Source: an uncultured bacterium (lineage in GTDB: Bacteria > Actinomycetota > Coriobacteriia > Coriobacteriales > Coriobacteriaceae). Taken from it: 64,000 bases of DNA. Positions within the stretch are counted from its first letter, which is position 1, and each line of letters begins with the position of its first letter. A model generated the notes under the pieces. That model was not told where the DNA came from, made no database searches, and saw only the letters and a list, made by a program, of their open reading frames with translations. Below, piece by piece: positions 16,956 to 24,896 of the stretch. The stretch covers positions 13,326-77,325 of the forward strand of contig CAJMMD010000009.1 in the NCBI GenBank assembly GCA_905214465.1, read 5' to 3'. A program made the translations under genes and the position numbers.

Positions 16956-17882
16956 ATGCCCATTCGCATCCCCGACGCCCTCCCTGCCGCCGCGCAGCTC
17001 GAGAGCGAGAACATCTTTGTCATGACCGAGTACCGCGCGCTGCACCAGGACATCCGTCCGCTGCGCGTGCTCATCCTCAACCTCATGCCCACCAAGATCG
17101 CCACCGAGACGCAGATCATGCGCAAGCTCTCCAACACGCCGCTGCAGGTGGAGGTGGACCTGCTGCGCACCAAAACGCACGAGGCCACGCACGTGAGCGC
17201 CGGCCACCTGGAGACGTTTTACCGCACGTTCGACGACATCCGCGACATCCACTACGACGGCCTGATCATCACGGGCGCGCCGGTGGAGCAGATGCCGTTC
17301 GAGGAGGTCGACTACTGGCCCGAGCTCTGCCAGATCATGGATTGGTCCACCACGCACGTGCACTCTACGTTGCATATTTGTTGGGGCGCACAGGCGGGCC
17401 TGTATCACCACTACGGTATTCAGAAGTACGACCTGCCGGCAAAGGCGAGCGGCGTGTTCGAGCATTATCTGGTGAAGCCGCAAAGCCCGCTGGTCCGCGG
17501 CTTCGATGACCGTTTCTATGCCGTGCATTCGCGCAACACCGATGTGCGTCGCGAGGACGTGGAGGCCGAGCCGCAGCTCGAGGTCGTGGCCGTATCCGAC
17601 GAGGTGGGCCTGTACATCGTCAAGTCGACCGACAGCCGTCGCTTCTTTGTATTTGGTCACCCCGAGTACGATACCGACACGCTGCGCCTGGAGTACGAGC
17701 GCGACGTGAAGCGCGGCCTCAACCCTCAGGTGCCGGCGCACTACTTTCCGGGTGACGACCCCACCGCCGAGCCGCGCAACGTCTGGCGCAGCCAGGCTCA
17801 GCTGTTCTACACCAACTGGCTCAACTACTACGTCTACCAGACCACGCCCTACGACCTGGCCCGCGCCGGCGAGGAGCACTAG
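16956..17882 (+). CDS. metA: Homoserine O-acetyltransferase (MetA family)
   Basis: 308 residues, the usual MetA length. The acyl-enzyme cysteine is Cys142 in HICWGAQAGLYHHYG; His235 and Glu237 in FGHPEYD complete the active site. Residue 111 is Glu (TGAPVEQMPF). In this family Glu111 goes with acetyl-CoA and Gly111 with succinyl-CoA, so O-acetylhomoserine is the expected product despite the historic succinyltransferase name. It catalyses the first committed step to methionine. GTAAGGAG precedes the ATG. No SAM riboswitch or other leader was recognised in the 212-bp gap to the divergent dehydrogenase gene. Confidence 0.93.
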   Translation: MPIRIPDALPAAAQLESENIFVMTEYRALHQDIRPLRVLILNLMPTKIATETQIMRKLSNTPLQVEVDLLRTKTHEATHVSAGHLETFYRTFDDIRDIHYDGLIITGAPVEQMPFEEVDYWPELCQIMDWSTTHVHSTLHICWGAQAGLYHHYGIQKYDLPAKASGVFEHYLVKPQSPLVRGFDDRFYAVHSRNTDVRREDVEAEPQLEVVAVSDEVGLYIVKSTDSRRFFVFGHPEYDTDTLRLEYERDVKRGLNPQVPAHYFPGDDPTAEPRNVWRSQAQLFYTNWLNYYVYQTTPYDLARAGEEH

Positions 17883-17924
17883 ACTGCGGTGGTACTGCTG
17901 TAGCCGTGGCTGACGTGGCGGCGA

Positions 17925-18521
17925 TTAGGCGCTGATGATGTGGGGTAGCGGCAGGTCGTGGGCGTCGGTGGGAACGTGGTCGACACGCTGTTCGTCAAAG
18001 GCGATGCCGATGATTTGACATGCGGGCGAGAGCATGGACAGGTAGCGGTCGTAGCAGCCGCCGCCGTAGCCCAGGCGCGCGCCGGCGCGGTCGAAGGCCA
18101 CGAGCGGCACGACGATCATGTCGAGCGCTTCGGCAGGCACGATGGGGAAGCGGTCTCTGTCGATGTCCGTGGCCGCGAAGGCCCGCGTGGGGCGGGCGAT
18201 AAACGGGGCCGCGGGCGCATCGCCGACGGCGACGGCCCGCATGCACATGCGCTGGCCACAAGCTGCGGCGTCTGTTGCCGAGAGCATGCACGGATAGGCC
18301 ACGCGCCAGCCGCGTTTGGCGGCAGCCGCGGCAAACGCGGCTGGGTCGACTTCGGAACCCATCGCGGCATAGACGGCAACGGTGCGCGGTGCCGCGGCAC
18401 CCGAGCTGTCCAGCAACTCAACAAGCCGCGCGCAAATGACAGCAGACTTCGCCGCCCGAACATCCAAATCAATAGCATCGCGCCGGGCAATCACCGCCCG
18501 ACGCAACTCAGCCTTATCCAT
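17925..18521 (-). CDS. 5-formyltetrahydrofolate cyclo-ligase
   Basis: 198 residues. The basic N-terminus MDKAELRRAVIARRDAI, the phosphate-loop region VPLVAFDRAGARLGYGGG and the following CYDRYL and GIAFDEQ are the family signature. The enzyme uses ATP to convert 5-formyl-THF to 5,10-methenyl-THF in one-carbon metabolism. ATG 18521 is chosen because GAGGAGG lies just upstream; a nine-residue longer form would begin inside that region. It is convergent with metA, with only 42 bp between them. Repeats lie upstream. Confidence 0.9.
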   Translation of the reverse strand: MDKAELRRAVIARRDAIDLDVRAAKSAVICARLVELLDSSGAAAPRTVAVYAAMGSEVDPAAFAAAAAKRGWRVAYPCMLSATDAAACGQRMCMRAVAVGDAPAAPFIARPTRAFAATDIDRDRFPIVPAEALDMIVVPLVAFDRAGARLGYGGGCYDRYLSMLSPACQIIGIAFDEQRVDHVPTDAHDLPLPHIISA

Positions 18522-18540
18522 CCCAACCTCCTCTAGCAAA

Positions 18541-18584
18541 CCTGCCAAAAAGGGACAGGTTTATTTTGGCAGGTTTTATCTGGG
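18541..18584. repeat. 44-bp dispersed repeat, copy B (inverted relative to copy A)
   Basis: Reverse complement of 8280-8323 with two mismatches. CCTGCCAAAA and TTTTGGCAGG form an internal hairpin around AGGGACAGGTTTA. It lies upstream of the cyclo-ligase gene. Confidence 0.8.
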
Positions 18585-18589
18585 CAAAC

Positions 18590-18630
18590 GTCGAAGCCGC
18601 TGCAAAGGCACCCTTTGTGGCGGCTTCGAC
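18590..18630. repeat. Hairpin GTCGAAGCCGC/GCGGCTTCGAC with AAAGGCACCCTTT core
   Basis: The 11-bp arms are perfect. The core has the same style as the other palindromes (AAAGG...CCTTT). It sits just beyond the hicB stop codon and may also end the hicAB transcript. Confidence 0.65.
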
Positions 18631-18642
18631 TCGACGTTGGCT

Positions 18643-18972
18643 TCACAGTGCCGCGGCGATTGCTTCGGTCACAAACTTATTGAGTGACTCGCCCTTCTTT
18701 GCCGCTGCCAGCGCCGCCTGTTTGTGGAGCTCAGAGCCCGTTCTTACGTTGAACGAGCCCTTAAAAGCCCGCTCGGGCTCTTTGCCCTTCTCGGCGCAAA
18801 ACTCAAGGTAATCGTCGACGGCGTCGTGGAAGCATTGCTCCACTTCTTCAGCCGTGGAGCCTTCAAATACGATTGCGTCCCTAATGCCGGCGACCATACC
18901 TGTTAGTACATGCTGCTCGGCATCGAACTCGACTGGGGCGAAATAGCCCTTGTATGCCAAAACGTTACTCAT
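18643..18972 (-). CDS. hicB: HicB-family antitoxin
   Basis: 109 residues. The N-terminal HicB fold begins MSNVLAYKGYFAPVEFD, with GIRDAIVFEGSTAEEVEQ in the middle. A C-terminal ribbon-helix-helix-like segment (AALAAAKKGESLNKFVTEAI) provides DNA binding. HicB neutralises HicA and represses the operon. The start ATG at 18972 overlaps the hicA stop (ATGAGTAA) and has GGAGG six bases upstream. A longer frame from 18987 is less likely because it would start inside that ribosome site. Order toxin then antitoxin is standard for hicAB. Confidence 0.88.
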   Translation of the reverse strand: MSNVLAYKGYFAPVEFDAEQHVLTGMVAGIRDAIVFEGSTAEEVEQCFHDAVDDYLEFCAEKGKEPERAFKGSFNVRTGSELHKQAALAAAKKGESLNKFVTEAIAAAL

Positions 18973-19228
18973 GACTGCCTCCGACATCCTGCAGAAATCG
19001 AACGATGTTTCGAATTGTCCCCGCTGTCAATTCGTCAGATGGATGAGGCGCGTGCATCACGAACATCCTGCCATCTGAGGGCCTGTAGAAGCGAATGCGC
19101 GATCCGGATGTCTTGCCTTTGCTGTCCATTTCAAAGCCATATGAGGCCATGACTTTTAAAAAATCGGCATACCGATACGTCGAAGGGCAGCTAAACAGTT
19201 GGGCGATGAGTTTATCGGCTCGAGTCAT
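18965..19228 (-). CDS. hicA: HicA-family mRNA interferase toxin (His-lacking variant)
   Basis: 87 residues with the small dsRBD-like HicA fold. FADFLKVMASYGFEMDSKG-type helix and strand (residues about 21-39) are followed by TSGSRIRFYR and MHAPHPSDELTAGTIRNIV. HicA cleaves mRNA during stress. Canonical HicA has GSH with a catalytic histidine; here the triplet is GSR, a substitution seen in a HicA subgroup. His residues remain in MHAPHP. Whether this form is catalytic is open. It is co-transcribed with hicB (8-base overlap) from an AT-rich promoter at about 19235-19300. Confidence 0.82.
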   Translation of the reverse strand: MTRADKLIAQLFSCPSTYRYADFLKVMASYGFEMDSKGKTSGSRIRFYRPSDGRMFVMHAPHPSDELTAGTIRNIVRFLQDVGGSHE

Positions 19229-19242
19229 CCCGCCTCACATTC

Positions 19243-19263
19243 TGCAACTATATTCTAGTTGCA
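19243..19263 (-). promoter_or_regulatory. Palindrome TGCAACTA-N5-TAGTTGCA, probable HicB operator
   Basis: Perfect 8-bp arms lie 15-35 bases upstream of hicA in AT-rich DNA. This is the expected place for autoregulation by the RHH domain of HicB. Two TATAGAACA repeats (19291, 19308) lie further upstream. Confidence 0.55.
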
Positions 19264-19324
19264 ATTTAGATCCGATGCAATCACCCATACTATAGAACAT
19301 GTGTACGTATAGAACAAGTGTTCG

Positions 19325-19361
19325 AACCACTACAAAGGGGCCTGTCCCCTTTGTAGTGGTT
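19325..19361. repeat. Palindrome with AAAGGGGCCTGTCCCCTTT core
   Basis: Long perfect arms (AACCACTACAAAGGGG/CCCCTTTGTAGTGGTT) make this the clearest member of the REP-like family. It lies just past the stop codon of the M16C protease (minus strand), where it could also terminate transcription. Confidence 0.8.
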
Positions 19362-19374
19362 TTGCTTGTTGTGG

Positions 19375-22300
19375 TTAGCCCAGCAGGTCGACTACGTTAA
19401 AGCCGGCGTTGCTCTTGGCGATGACGTCTCGACCGCCAAAGACACAGGTGGGCGACTCGGCTGCGATGCGCGTCACATCGGCGCCGAGCGAGCGCAGCTC
19501 ACCGGGCGTGGCGGCGAGCATCTGGGCGCGGCGCTCCTCGCGTGCGTGCGGATCGAGTCCGGCCAGGTAGGTCGTGTTGCGGCGCTTGGTGAGCGCGTAT
19601 GGCTTCACCGGTGCGTCCATGCCGCTTACGCAGCTCACGATAAAGCCCTCAAAGGCGGCCTCGTCGGGCTCAAAGCTGCCGAGCCATTCGCCTGCGTGCG
19701 CCACGCGCTCAATCGAGGGATCGATTGCCGGGTCGCGGTAGGTGTAGAACGCCGTCTGGCGCTCGCCGGCCGCGCGGAATCCGCAGCCGTACGCACCGCC
19801 TTTAACGCGGATCTCGTTCCACAGGTAGTCATAGGAGAGCGCGTTGGCGGCAACCGCCCAAGCGCCTGTCACGTCAATGCCCAAGCGACGCGGATCGCAC
19901 GCACGCGCGGCAAAGCAGATGTCGCTGGGGATGACAAAAGCCTCGTGGCGGTCGCGCGGTGCCGGCACCACGAGCGCGTCGCGGCCGGCGCCGCCGTGGC
20001 CCGCGCCCAGCCCCAGGTTACCCGCGGCATCCCAGTACGCGTCAAAGTCCTCGTCGCTGCCGGTAAAGCTCGCCATGCAGCCGTCGACCACAAAGATACG
20101 ACCTGCCAACTCGGCAAGCTTGGCGCGCAGGTCGTCCAGTCGCTCGTCAAAGTGCTCGAGCAGATCGCGCAGGAACAGATAGAAATCAACGCCCGAAAGC
20201 TGCTCGCGCACCACGGCCGAAGGCGAGCTGTAGCTCATCGCGCGACCGAGCGCCGCCGAGTGGCCGTTGTTGATAAAGCCCTGCTCAAGCCCAATGCGAA
20301 TCTGCGTGAGCACGTCGCGCACGCGGTCGGCGTCGGCATCTGCCAAAAGCGTGCTCGACCATACCTCGCGCGGCAGGCTCGCCAGCGCATCGATCTTCTC
20401 GGACAGGGCGCCGGCGCTCACCAGCAGGTAGGGGCGCACGCCGTCCACTTCGGGCTGCGTCATGACCTCGGTCGTAAAGCTCAAAAAGCCCAGCTTGCCG
20501 GCGAGCAGGTTGTCGAGCTCCTCGGCCGAGTGCTCGCTCGTGGGCAGCTGTTTGAGCAGACGACAGAGCAGCGTCACGTAGGGCAGGTCCTCAAACGCGA
20601 CGCATCCCAGGTCGAAATACTGCATGGCATAGGCCAGGCGGTTGGTGGGGATGTCGTGGCGCAGGCAGGGGATGGGCGTGGTCGTGTCTACGACCAGCGG
20701 CGGCTCGGGGCGCGCCTCGCCAATGTCGGACACGCGCAGGCGCGGCAGCGTGGCCTTGGCCTCGGGCGTGTCTTCTGCCTCCTGCGCGGCACGCAGCGCG
20801 GCCGTGCGCTCGACCACGTCGGCCAGCTCGGCATCGGTCATGGCATCGCGCTTGGCTGCCAGCTCGGCGGCCTCGGCACCCTCCGAACCCTCGGCGGCGT
20901 CCACCGGCACCAGCTCGACCAGTGCCATGTGGTCGTTTTCCAGCACCAGCTCGCGCAGCAGGTCCTCAAAATAGCTGCCGTCCAGCTCGCTACGAAGCTC
21001 CTCGTACACCGGGCCGTACTTGAGCGCCAGCGTCGCGGCGTCGTCATCGTAGAGCCAGGTGCTCAGCGCGTCGCACGCAATGGCCACGCCGTCGGCGATA
21101 CCGTAGTCGCGCTGGCGCAGGTCGTATTCGTTGCTGCTGATAATGGCTTCCAGGCGCTCGCGCGGAACGCCGTGTTCGCACAGGTCGCGGCAGGCGTTCT
21201 GGAACACACGACGCAGCTCGCGCGCCACGCCGGGCTGCGCGTTTTGCAGCATGATGAGCTCGTAGGGCTGCAGGCTCTCGGCCGCGGTGTAGCTCACCAC
21301 GTTGCCGCCCAGGCCGGCGGCCAGAATGGCCTTCTTAACCGGCGCTTCGTTGGAGCCCAGCAGCGTCTCGAACAGGATATCCGCCGCGATCGTACGCTTG
21401 CGGTCGAGCGCGCTGCCCAGTACCAGGCCCAGGCCCACCAGGGCGTTCTCGGGCGTGGTGGCCATCTCGACGCGCTTATACTCGCAGGTCGCAGGCGCCT
21501 GCACGTCCAGCGGATTGGGCGCCAGCGCGGACGGGTCCTCGCCGGCGGCAACGGCGGCGTCCATGCGACGGCTTGCGGCACTCGACTGCGACAGATAGCG
21601 CTCGTCCAAAAAGGCAAGGGCGCGGTCCACATCTAGGTCGCCGTAGAGCGTTATATAAGAGTTGGAAGGATTGTAGTGGCGCGCGTGCGTATCCAGGAAC
21701 TGCTCGTAGGTGAGCGTGGGAATCGCGCGCGGATCGCCGCCGCTTTCGTGCGCATAGGCGGTGTCGGGATAGAGCGCGGCGTTGACGGCGTCGTCCAGCA
21801 CGCTCATGGGGTCGGACAGCGCACCCTTCATCTCGTTGAACACCACGCCGTTATAGCGTAGCGTGCCCTCGCGCAGGCTTGCGGAGCTGCCGTCGCCCTC
21901 GCCCTCGGCGCCCTCCGGCAGGTCCAACTCGTAGTGCCAGCCCTCCTGCTCAAAAATGGTGGGCTTGGTATAGATGGCCGGGTTGAACACCGCGTCCAGG
22001 TACACGTCCATCAGGTTGTACAGATCTTGCTCGTTGGTGGTGGCAACGGGGTAGATGGTCTTGTCGGGGTAGGTCATGGCGTTGAGGAACGTCTGCATGG
22101 AGCTCTTGATCAGGTCGACAAACGGCTCCTTGACGGGAAACTTGGCCGATCCGCACAGCACCGAGTGCTCAAGAATATGGAACACGCCGGTGGAGTCGGC
22201 CGGCGGCGTCTTAAAGCCAATGGCAAAGGCTTTGTTTTCGTCGTCGCACGCCAGGTACAGCAGGCGAGCGCCCGAGGCGGTGTGGCGCAGCACGTAGGCG

Positions 22301-22416
22301 TCCGAGTCGAGCTCGGGTACGGTCTCGCAGCGCTCGACGGCAAAGCCGTGGCAGGTAGTGCCGGGCACCAGCAGTGCGGCGGCAGCGGCGCGCGGGTCGG
22401 TTGAGGTGGTGGGCAT
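19375..22416 (-). CDS. M16C-family metalloprotease (presequence-protease/insulinase type)
   Basis: 1013 residues, the usual size for two-lobed M16C peptidases. The inverted zinc motif HILEH is at 80-84, and FEQEGWHYEL about 80 residues later supplies the likely third ligand. The second lobe is degenerate, as expected, with YDYLWNEIRVKGGAYGCGFR near the C-terminus (the substrate-binding R/Y segment). These enzymes degrade short unfolded peptides inside a closed chamber. No signal peptide is present, so it is probably cytosolic. The start at 22416 has AAAGGAGA upstream; the frame extends further upstream but through a repeat region without a ribosome site. Monocistronic. Confidence 0.9.
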   Translation of the reverse strand: MPTTSTDPRAAAAALLVPGTTCHGFAVERCETVPELDSDAYVLRHTASGARLLYLACDDENKAFAIGFKTPPADSTGVFHILEHSVLCGSAKFPVKEPFVDLIKSSMQTFLNAMTYPDKTIYPVATTNEQDLYNLMDVYLDAVFNPAIYTKPTIFEQEGWHYELDLPEGAEGEGDGSSASLREGTLRYNGVVFNEMKGALSDPMSVLDDAVNAALYPDTAYAHESGGDPRAIPTLTYEQFLDTHARHYNPSNSYITLYGDLDVDRALAFLDERYLSQSSAASRRMDAAVAAGEDPSALAPNPLDVQAPATCEYKRVEMATTPENALVGLGLVLGSALDRKRTIAADILFETLLGSNEAPVKKAILAAGLGGNVVSYTAAESLQPYELIMLQNAQPGVARELRRVFQNACRDLCEHGVPRERLEAIISSNEYDLRQRDYGIADGVAIACDALSTWLYDDDAATLALKYGPVYEELRSELDGSYFEDLLRELVLENDHMALVELVPVDAAEGSEGAEAAELAAKRDAMTDAELADVVERTAALRAAQEAEDTPEAKATLPRLRVSDIGEARPEPPLVVDTTTPIPCLRHDIPTNRLAYAMQYFDLGCVAFEDLPYVTLLCRLLKQLPTSEHSAEELDNLLAGKLGFLSFTTEVMTQPEVDGVRPYLLVSAGALSEKIDALASLPREVWSSTLLADADADRVRDVLTQIRIGLEQGFINNGHSAALGRAMSYSSPSAVVREQLSGVDFYLFLRDLLEHFDERLDDLRAKLAELAGRIFVVDGCMASFTGSDEDFDAYWDAAGNLGLGAGHGGAGRDALVVPAPRDRHEAFVIPSDICFAARACDPRRLGIDVTGAWAVAANALSYDYLWNEIRVKGGAYGCGFRAAGERQTAFYTYRDPAIDPSIERVAHAGEWLGSFEPDEAAFEGFIVSCVSGMDAPVKPYALTKRRNTTYLAGLDPHAREERRAQMLAATPGELRSLGADVTRIAAESPTCVFGGRDVIAKSNAGFNVVDLLG

Positions 22417-22502
22417 ATGCAGTCTCCTTTGACGCCCTAGCGGGGGCGAATCGAGTCGAATCCCCGAGAGTATACCCATATGGGGCCTTCGACCAATCTG
22501 CC

Positions 22503-22625
22503 GCACGAGCGTGGATTTTCGGACAAACGAGCGTGGAAATTCGGACGCCCGCCAAATGACAGTGGATTTTCGGACAAAATCGGCCGTCAAAAGTTCAAAA
22601 ACCGTCCAAATATCCACGCTCGTGC
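22503..22625. repeat. 123-bp inverted repeat element
   Basis: GCACGAGCGTGGAT (22503-22516) is complementary to 22612-22625. GTGGATTTTCGGACAAA recurs as a direct repeat inside (about 22511 and 22563). No open frame is present. Confidence 0.65.
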
Positions 22626-22755
22626 GTCAACTACGTGTCTCTCACCTCACATTCATTTCTACGACGAGGGATGACTGAGAGACAGACAGAAGATAAAAAT
22701 CAATCGGCTTATCGGATGCATATACCGCCATCAGATTGAAGCTGTATGCGGAAAT
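22601..22755. repeat. Left flanking direct repeat of the second PTS module
   Basis: 22601-22660 matches 27733-27792 at about 44 of 60 aligned positions by eye, both starting ACCGTCCAAA and containing TCTCTCA and CATTC. Similarity resumes further on (GAGAGACAGACAGA, then ATGCAT...TCAGATT...GCGG) against about 27975-28035. Both copies have the same orientation and bracket the GntR-PTS-SIS genes. Confidence 0.6.
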
Positions 22756-22897
22756 GGATGGACTCTACACCGCTTACGCAAAATAACCCCTCGTTTGCTA
22801 AAACATTATAGGAAATGGCGTGGAGTGCTAAAAAGTTCTAATACAATATAAGTCATTTATCTATAGGCTGCTGATTCCTTGTAAAGGTATGGTTGAT

Positions 22898-23602
22898 ATG
22901 GTTGAGGCAAATAGCGTTATCCCCCTGTACAAACAGATTGTTCGTGCGCTTTCTGATTCAATCGCCAACGGCACGTACCGCCCGGGAGATAAGCTTCCGA
23001 CCGAGGCGGAGCTTATCGAGCAATTTGGCGTGAGCCGAATAACGGTTCGCTCCGCAATTAAAGAAATGGAAGATGCTGGGCTTGTTGAGAGGGCCCGCGG
23101 CAAGGGCACGTTCGTTTCGTCGGACACGCAGATGTATGCCGCGGACGACCGTGAGAGCTTTACCCATTCGTGCCAGCTTGCGGGCAAACAGGCGTCTACC
23201 AGGGTTCTCGAAATGGGCTGGGACTTCCCAAGTCTGCGAGACGCGAAGTTCCTGGGCGTAGACGATACCCAAAAGGTATTGCGTAGCCGTCGTCTGCGCC
23301 TTGTGGATGGCAAGCCCACGATGCTGGAAACCAATAGCTATTCCGCTGCGCTTTCTTTTTTGGAGCATGAGTCCCTCGATGATTCGCTGATGGCGGTACT
23401 CGATCGCCAGGGGATCAAGATGGGTCCCAACACGCGTACGCTCGAGGTCTGCTATGCGAGCGAGCTCGAGGCGGCATACCTTAACGTGGAGCTGGACTCT
23501 TCGCTGCTTCTGTTTGTCGATAGACGTTATGCCCCAAGTGGCGAGCCGCTTTTTATCTCCCGTCAGGTGTACTGCACCGAGCGACTGAAGTTCTATTTGT
23601 AA
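22898..23602 (+). CDS. GntR-family regulator with UTRA domain
   Basis: 234 residues. The winged HTH at about 5-75 has LPTEAELIEQFGVSRITVRS and RGKGTFVS; the UTRA domain spans about 90-230. It lies directly upstream of and co-directional with PTS module 2 and is presumably its repressor. ATG 22898 is chosen over the ATG at 22889 because AAAGG (22883-22887) would be one base from the latter. Its sequence is less like the 10434/13514 pair, so it was probably acquired with this module. A small 8-bp inverted repeat, ATTGGTCG/CGACCAAT (23614-23635), follows the gene. Confidence 0.9.
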   Translation: MVEANSVIPLYKQIVRALSDSIANGTYRPGDKLPTEAELIEQFGVSRITVRSAIKEMEDAGLVERARGKGTFVSSDTQMYAADDRESFTHSCQLAGKQASTRVLEMGWDFPSLRDAKFLGVDDTQKVLRSRRLRLVDGKPTMLETNSYSAALSFLEHESLDDSLMAVLDRQGIKMGPNTRTLEVCYASELEAAYLNVELDSSLLLFVDRRYAPSGEPLFISRQVYCTERLKFYL

Positions 23603-23737
23603 ATTAGCGATAGATTGGTCGATTTACCGACCAATTGTTACCGTTCGCGGATTTGGAAAATAGACACACCACGTAGGGTAGATTGCTAATATACTTTGTT
23701 ATGACAATATAGTACGTCCTATTGGTATTGGAGAACT

Positions 23738-24157
23738 ATGAATAAGATATTGCTAGCGAGTCATGGTTATCTCGCCCAAGGCATGAAAAGCTCTCTGGAG
23801 ATTCTGATGGGCACCAACGACCGAATCGAGTGCCTGTGCGCCTATGTCGATGACGATTCAAGGGACGTCGCGGCGTTGATTGATGCATGGATGGAGACGA
23901 GGGACCCTGCCGACTCTTGGTTTGTCGTGACTGACATCTTTGGCGGCTCTGTAAACAACGAATTCATTCAGAGGCAGACCGACGGATCGTTTACGTTAAT
24001 CGCTGGAATGAACTTGCCGCTGCTGGTGGAAATGGTTACACAGCTGGACTCCCTGGATGCGGACAAGGCCAAAGCCGCGGTCGAGGGATCGCGTTCGTTT
24101 ATTCAGCTTTGCGAGGCGGCGGACATGCTTGCCGGCGCCGAGGAAGAAGAGTTCTAG
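23738..24157 (+). CDS. PTS mannose-family EIIA component (stand-alone)
   Basis: 139 residues. MNKILLASHGYLAQGMKSSL places the phosphorylated histidine at residue 9. VVTDIFGGSVNNEF is the second family block, and the tail is acidic (AEEEEF). It receives phosphate from HPr and passes it to the separate EIIB encoded next. In PTS operon 1 these two domains are fused. The gap to EIIB is about 70 bp, and a promoter-like AT-rich stretch (TTGTTATGACAATATAG) lies upstream. Confidence 0.93.
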   Translation: MNKILLASHGYLAQGMKSSLEILMGTNDRIECLCAYVDDDSRDVAALIDAWMETRDPADSWFVVTDIFGGSVNNEFIQRQTDGSFTLIAGMNLPLLVEMVTQLDSLDADKAKAAVEGSRSFIQLCEAADMLAGAEEEEF

Positions 24158-24228
24158 TTAGTTCTGGTTCGAGCCCTAGCTAGGGGCCACACCTGTCATT
24201 CCCTTTATCACGTGCGGAGATGATAACG

Positions 24229-24702
24229 ATGATTAAGCTTACGAGAGTTGATTACCGACTGATTCACGGCCAAGTTGCCATGTCCTGGACTCACGCTTTG
24301 GATGTAGATTGCATCTTGCTTGCCAGCGATGCTGTGGCAAAAGACGACATGAGGAAGGCGGCCTTGAGGCTCGCCCGCCCCAACGGCGTTAAACTCGTCA
24401 TCAAGGATGTTGACGCTGCTATCGAGGCGCTCAACAGCGGCGTTACCGACAAGTATTCGTTGTTTATCATCACTGAGACGATTGAAGATGTCTATCGTCT
24501 CGCTAAGGGTTGCAAAGACATCAAAGAGATCAATCTGGGCGGAACCCGAAAGACCCCTGAGACCACGCTTCATCCGACCCCTGCGATCTTTGCGACCGAG
24601 AAAGATGCCGAGCATATCCAAGAGCTCCTGGGCGATGGCGTGGCCATCGAAATCCGTCAGGTCCCCAATGACGCTAAGGTGTTTGCCAAGGACGTTCTCT
24701 AG
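24229..24702 (+). CDS. PTS mannose-family EIIB component (stand-alone)
   Basis: 157 residues. MIKLTRVDYRLIHGQVAMSW gives the active histidine at residue 13 (RLIHGQ). It transfers phosphate to the incoming sugar at EIIC/EIID. ATG 24229 is preferred because GGAG lies 9 bases upstream; the ATG at 24220 abuts that site. A terminator follows, so the downstream SIS, EIIC and EIID genes need read-through or the promoter at about 24820-24850. Putting the deglycase between EIIB and EIIC is an unusual gene order. Confidence 0.93.
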   Translation: MIKLTRVDYRLIHGQVAMSWTHALDVDCILLASDAVAKDDMRKAALRLARPNGVKLVIKDVDAAIEALNSGVTDKYSLFIITETIEDVYRLAKGCKDIKEINLGGTRKTPETTLHPTPAIFATEKDAEHIQELLGDGVAIEIRQVPNDAKVFAKDVL

Positions 24703-24753
24703 CCGGAAACACGTTGATACTCGGCATTTATTGAACCAATGCTCTATGCCTAT

Positions 24754-24786
24754 GCCCGTCGATCATTTGATCGGCGGGCTTTTTAT
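24754..24786 (+). terminator. Terminator between EIIB and SIS copy 4
   Basis: GCCCGTCGATCA pairs with TGATCGGCGGGC (one bulge or wobble) and runs into TTTTTATT. It divides module 2 into two transcription units or acts as an attenuator. Confidence 0.8.
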
Positions 24787-24829
24787 TAAAGAAAAATCAA
24801 AAAAATCTGAAATAGTTCTTGCATAGTTA

Positions 24830-24850
24830 GTTATATAAAGTATTATAACG
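24830..24850 (+). promoter_or_regulatory. GTTATA-N8-TATAAC palindrome upstream of SIS copy 4
   Basis: The inverted pair (24830-24835, 24844-24849) lies in AT-rich DNA about 50 bases before the SIS start. It resembles the ATAACG-type sites before PTS1, but the match is weak. Confidence 0.35.
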
Positions 24851-24896
24851 TCATGGGATGAATGAAGGGTTCATCCAAGTGAGTTAGGAGTAAGGG

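Larger units (their letters stand above)
22417..22897. other. 481-bp intergenic region rich in repeats
   Basis: No gene is seen. It contains the palindrome at 22503-22625, the left flanking repeat at 22601-22755, and an AT-rich stretch (about 22780-22880) that should hold the promoter and operators of the GntR gene at 22898. Confidence 0.6.

Noticed and set aside
19366..21636. Long plus-strand open frame (756 codons) opposite the M16C protease
   Set aside because: It is a GC-rich antisense shadow of a gene with clear zinc motif and domain order; no ribosome site or family features. The same applies to long frames opposite pheT (56354-58903), the DUF2357 gene (45002-46855) and the LDH gene (15442-16809).
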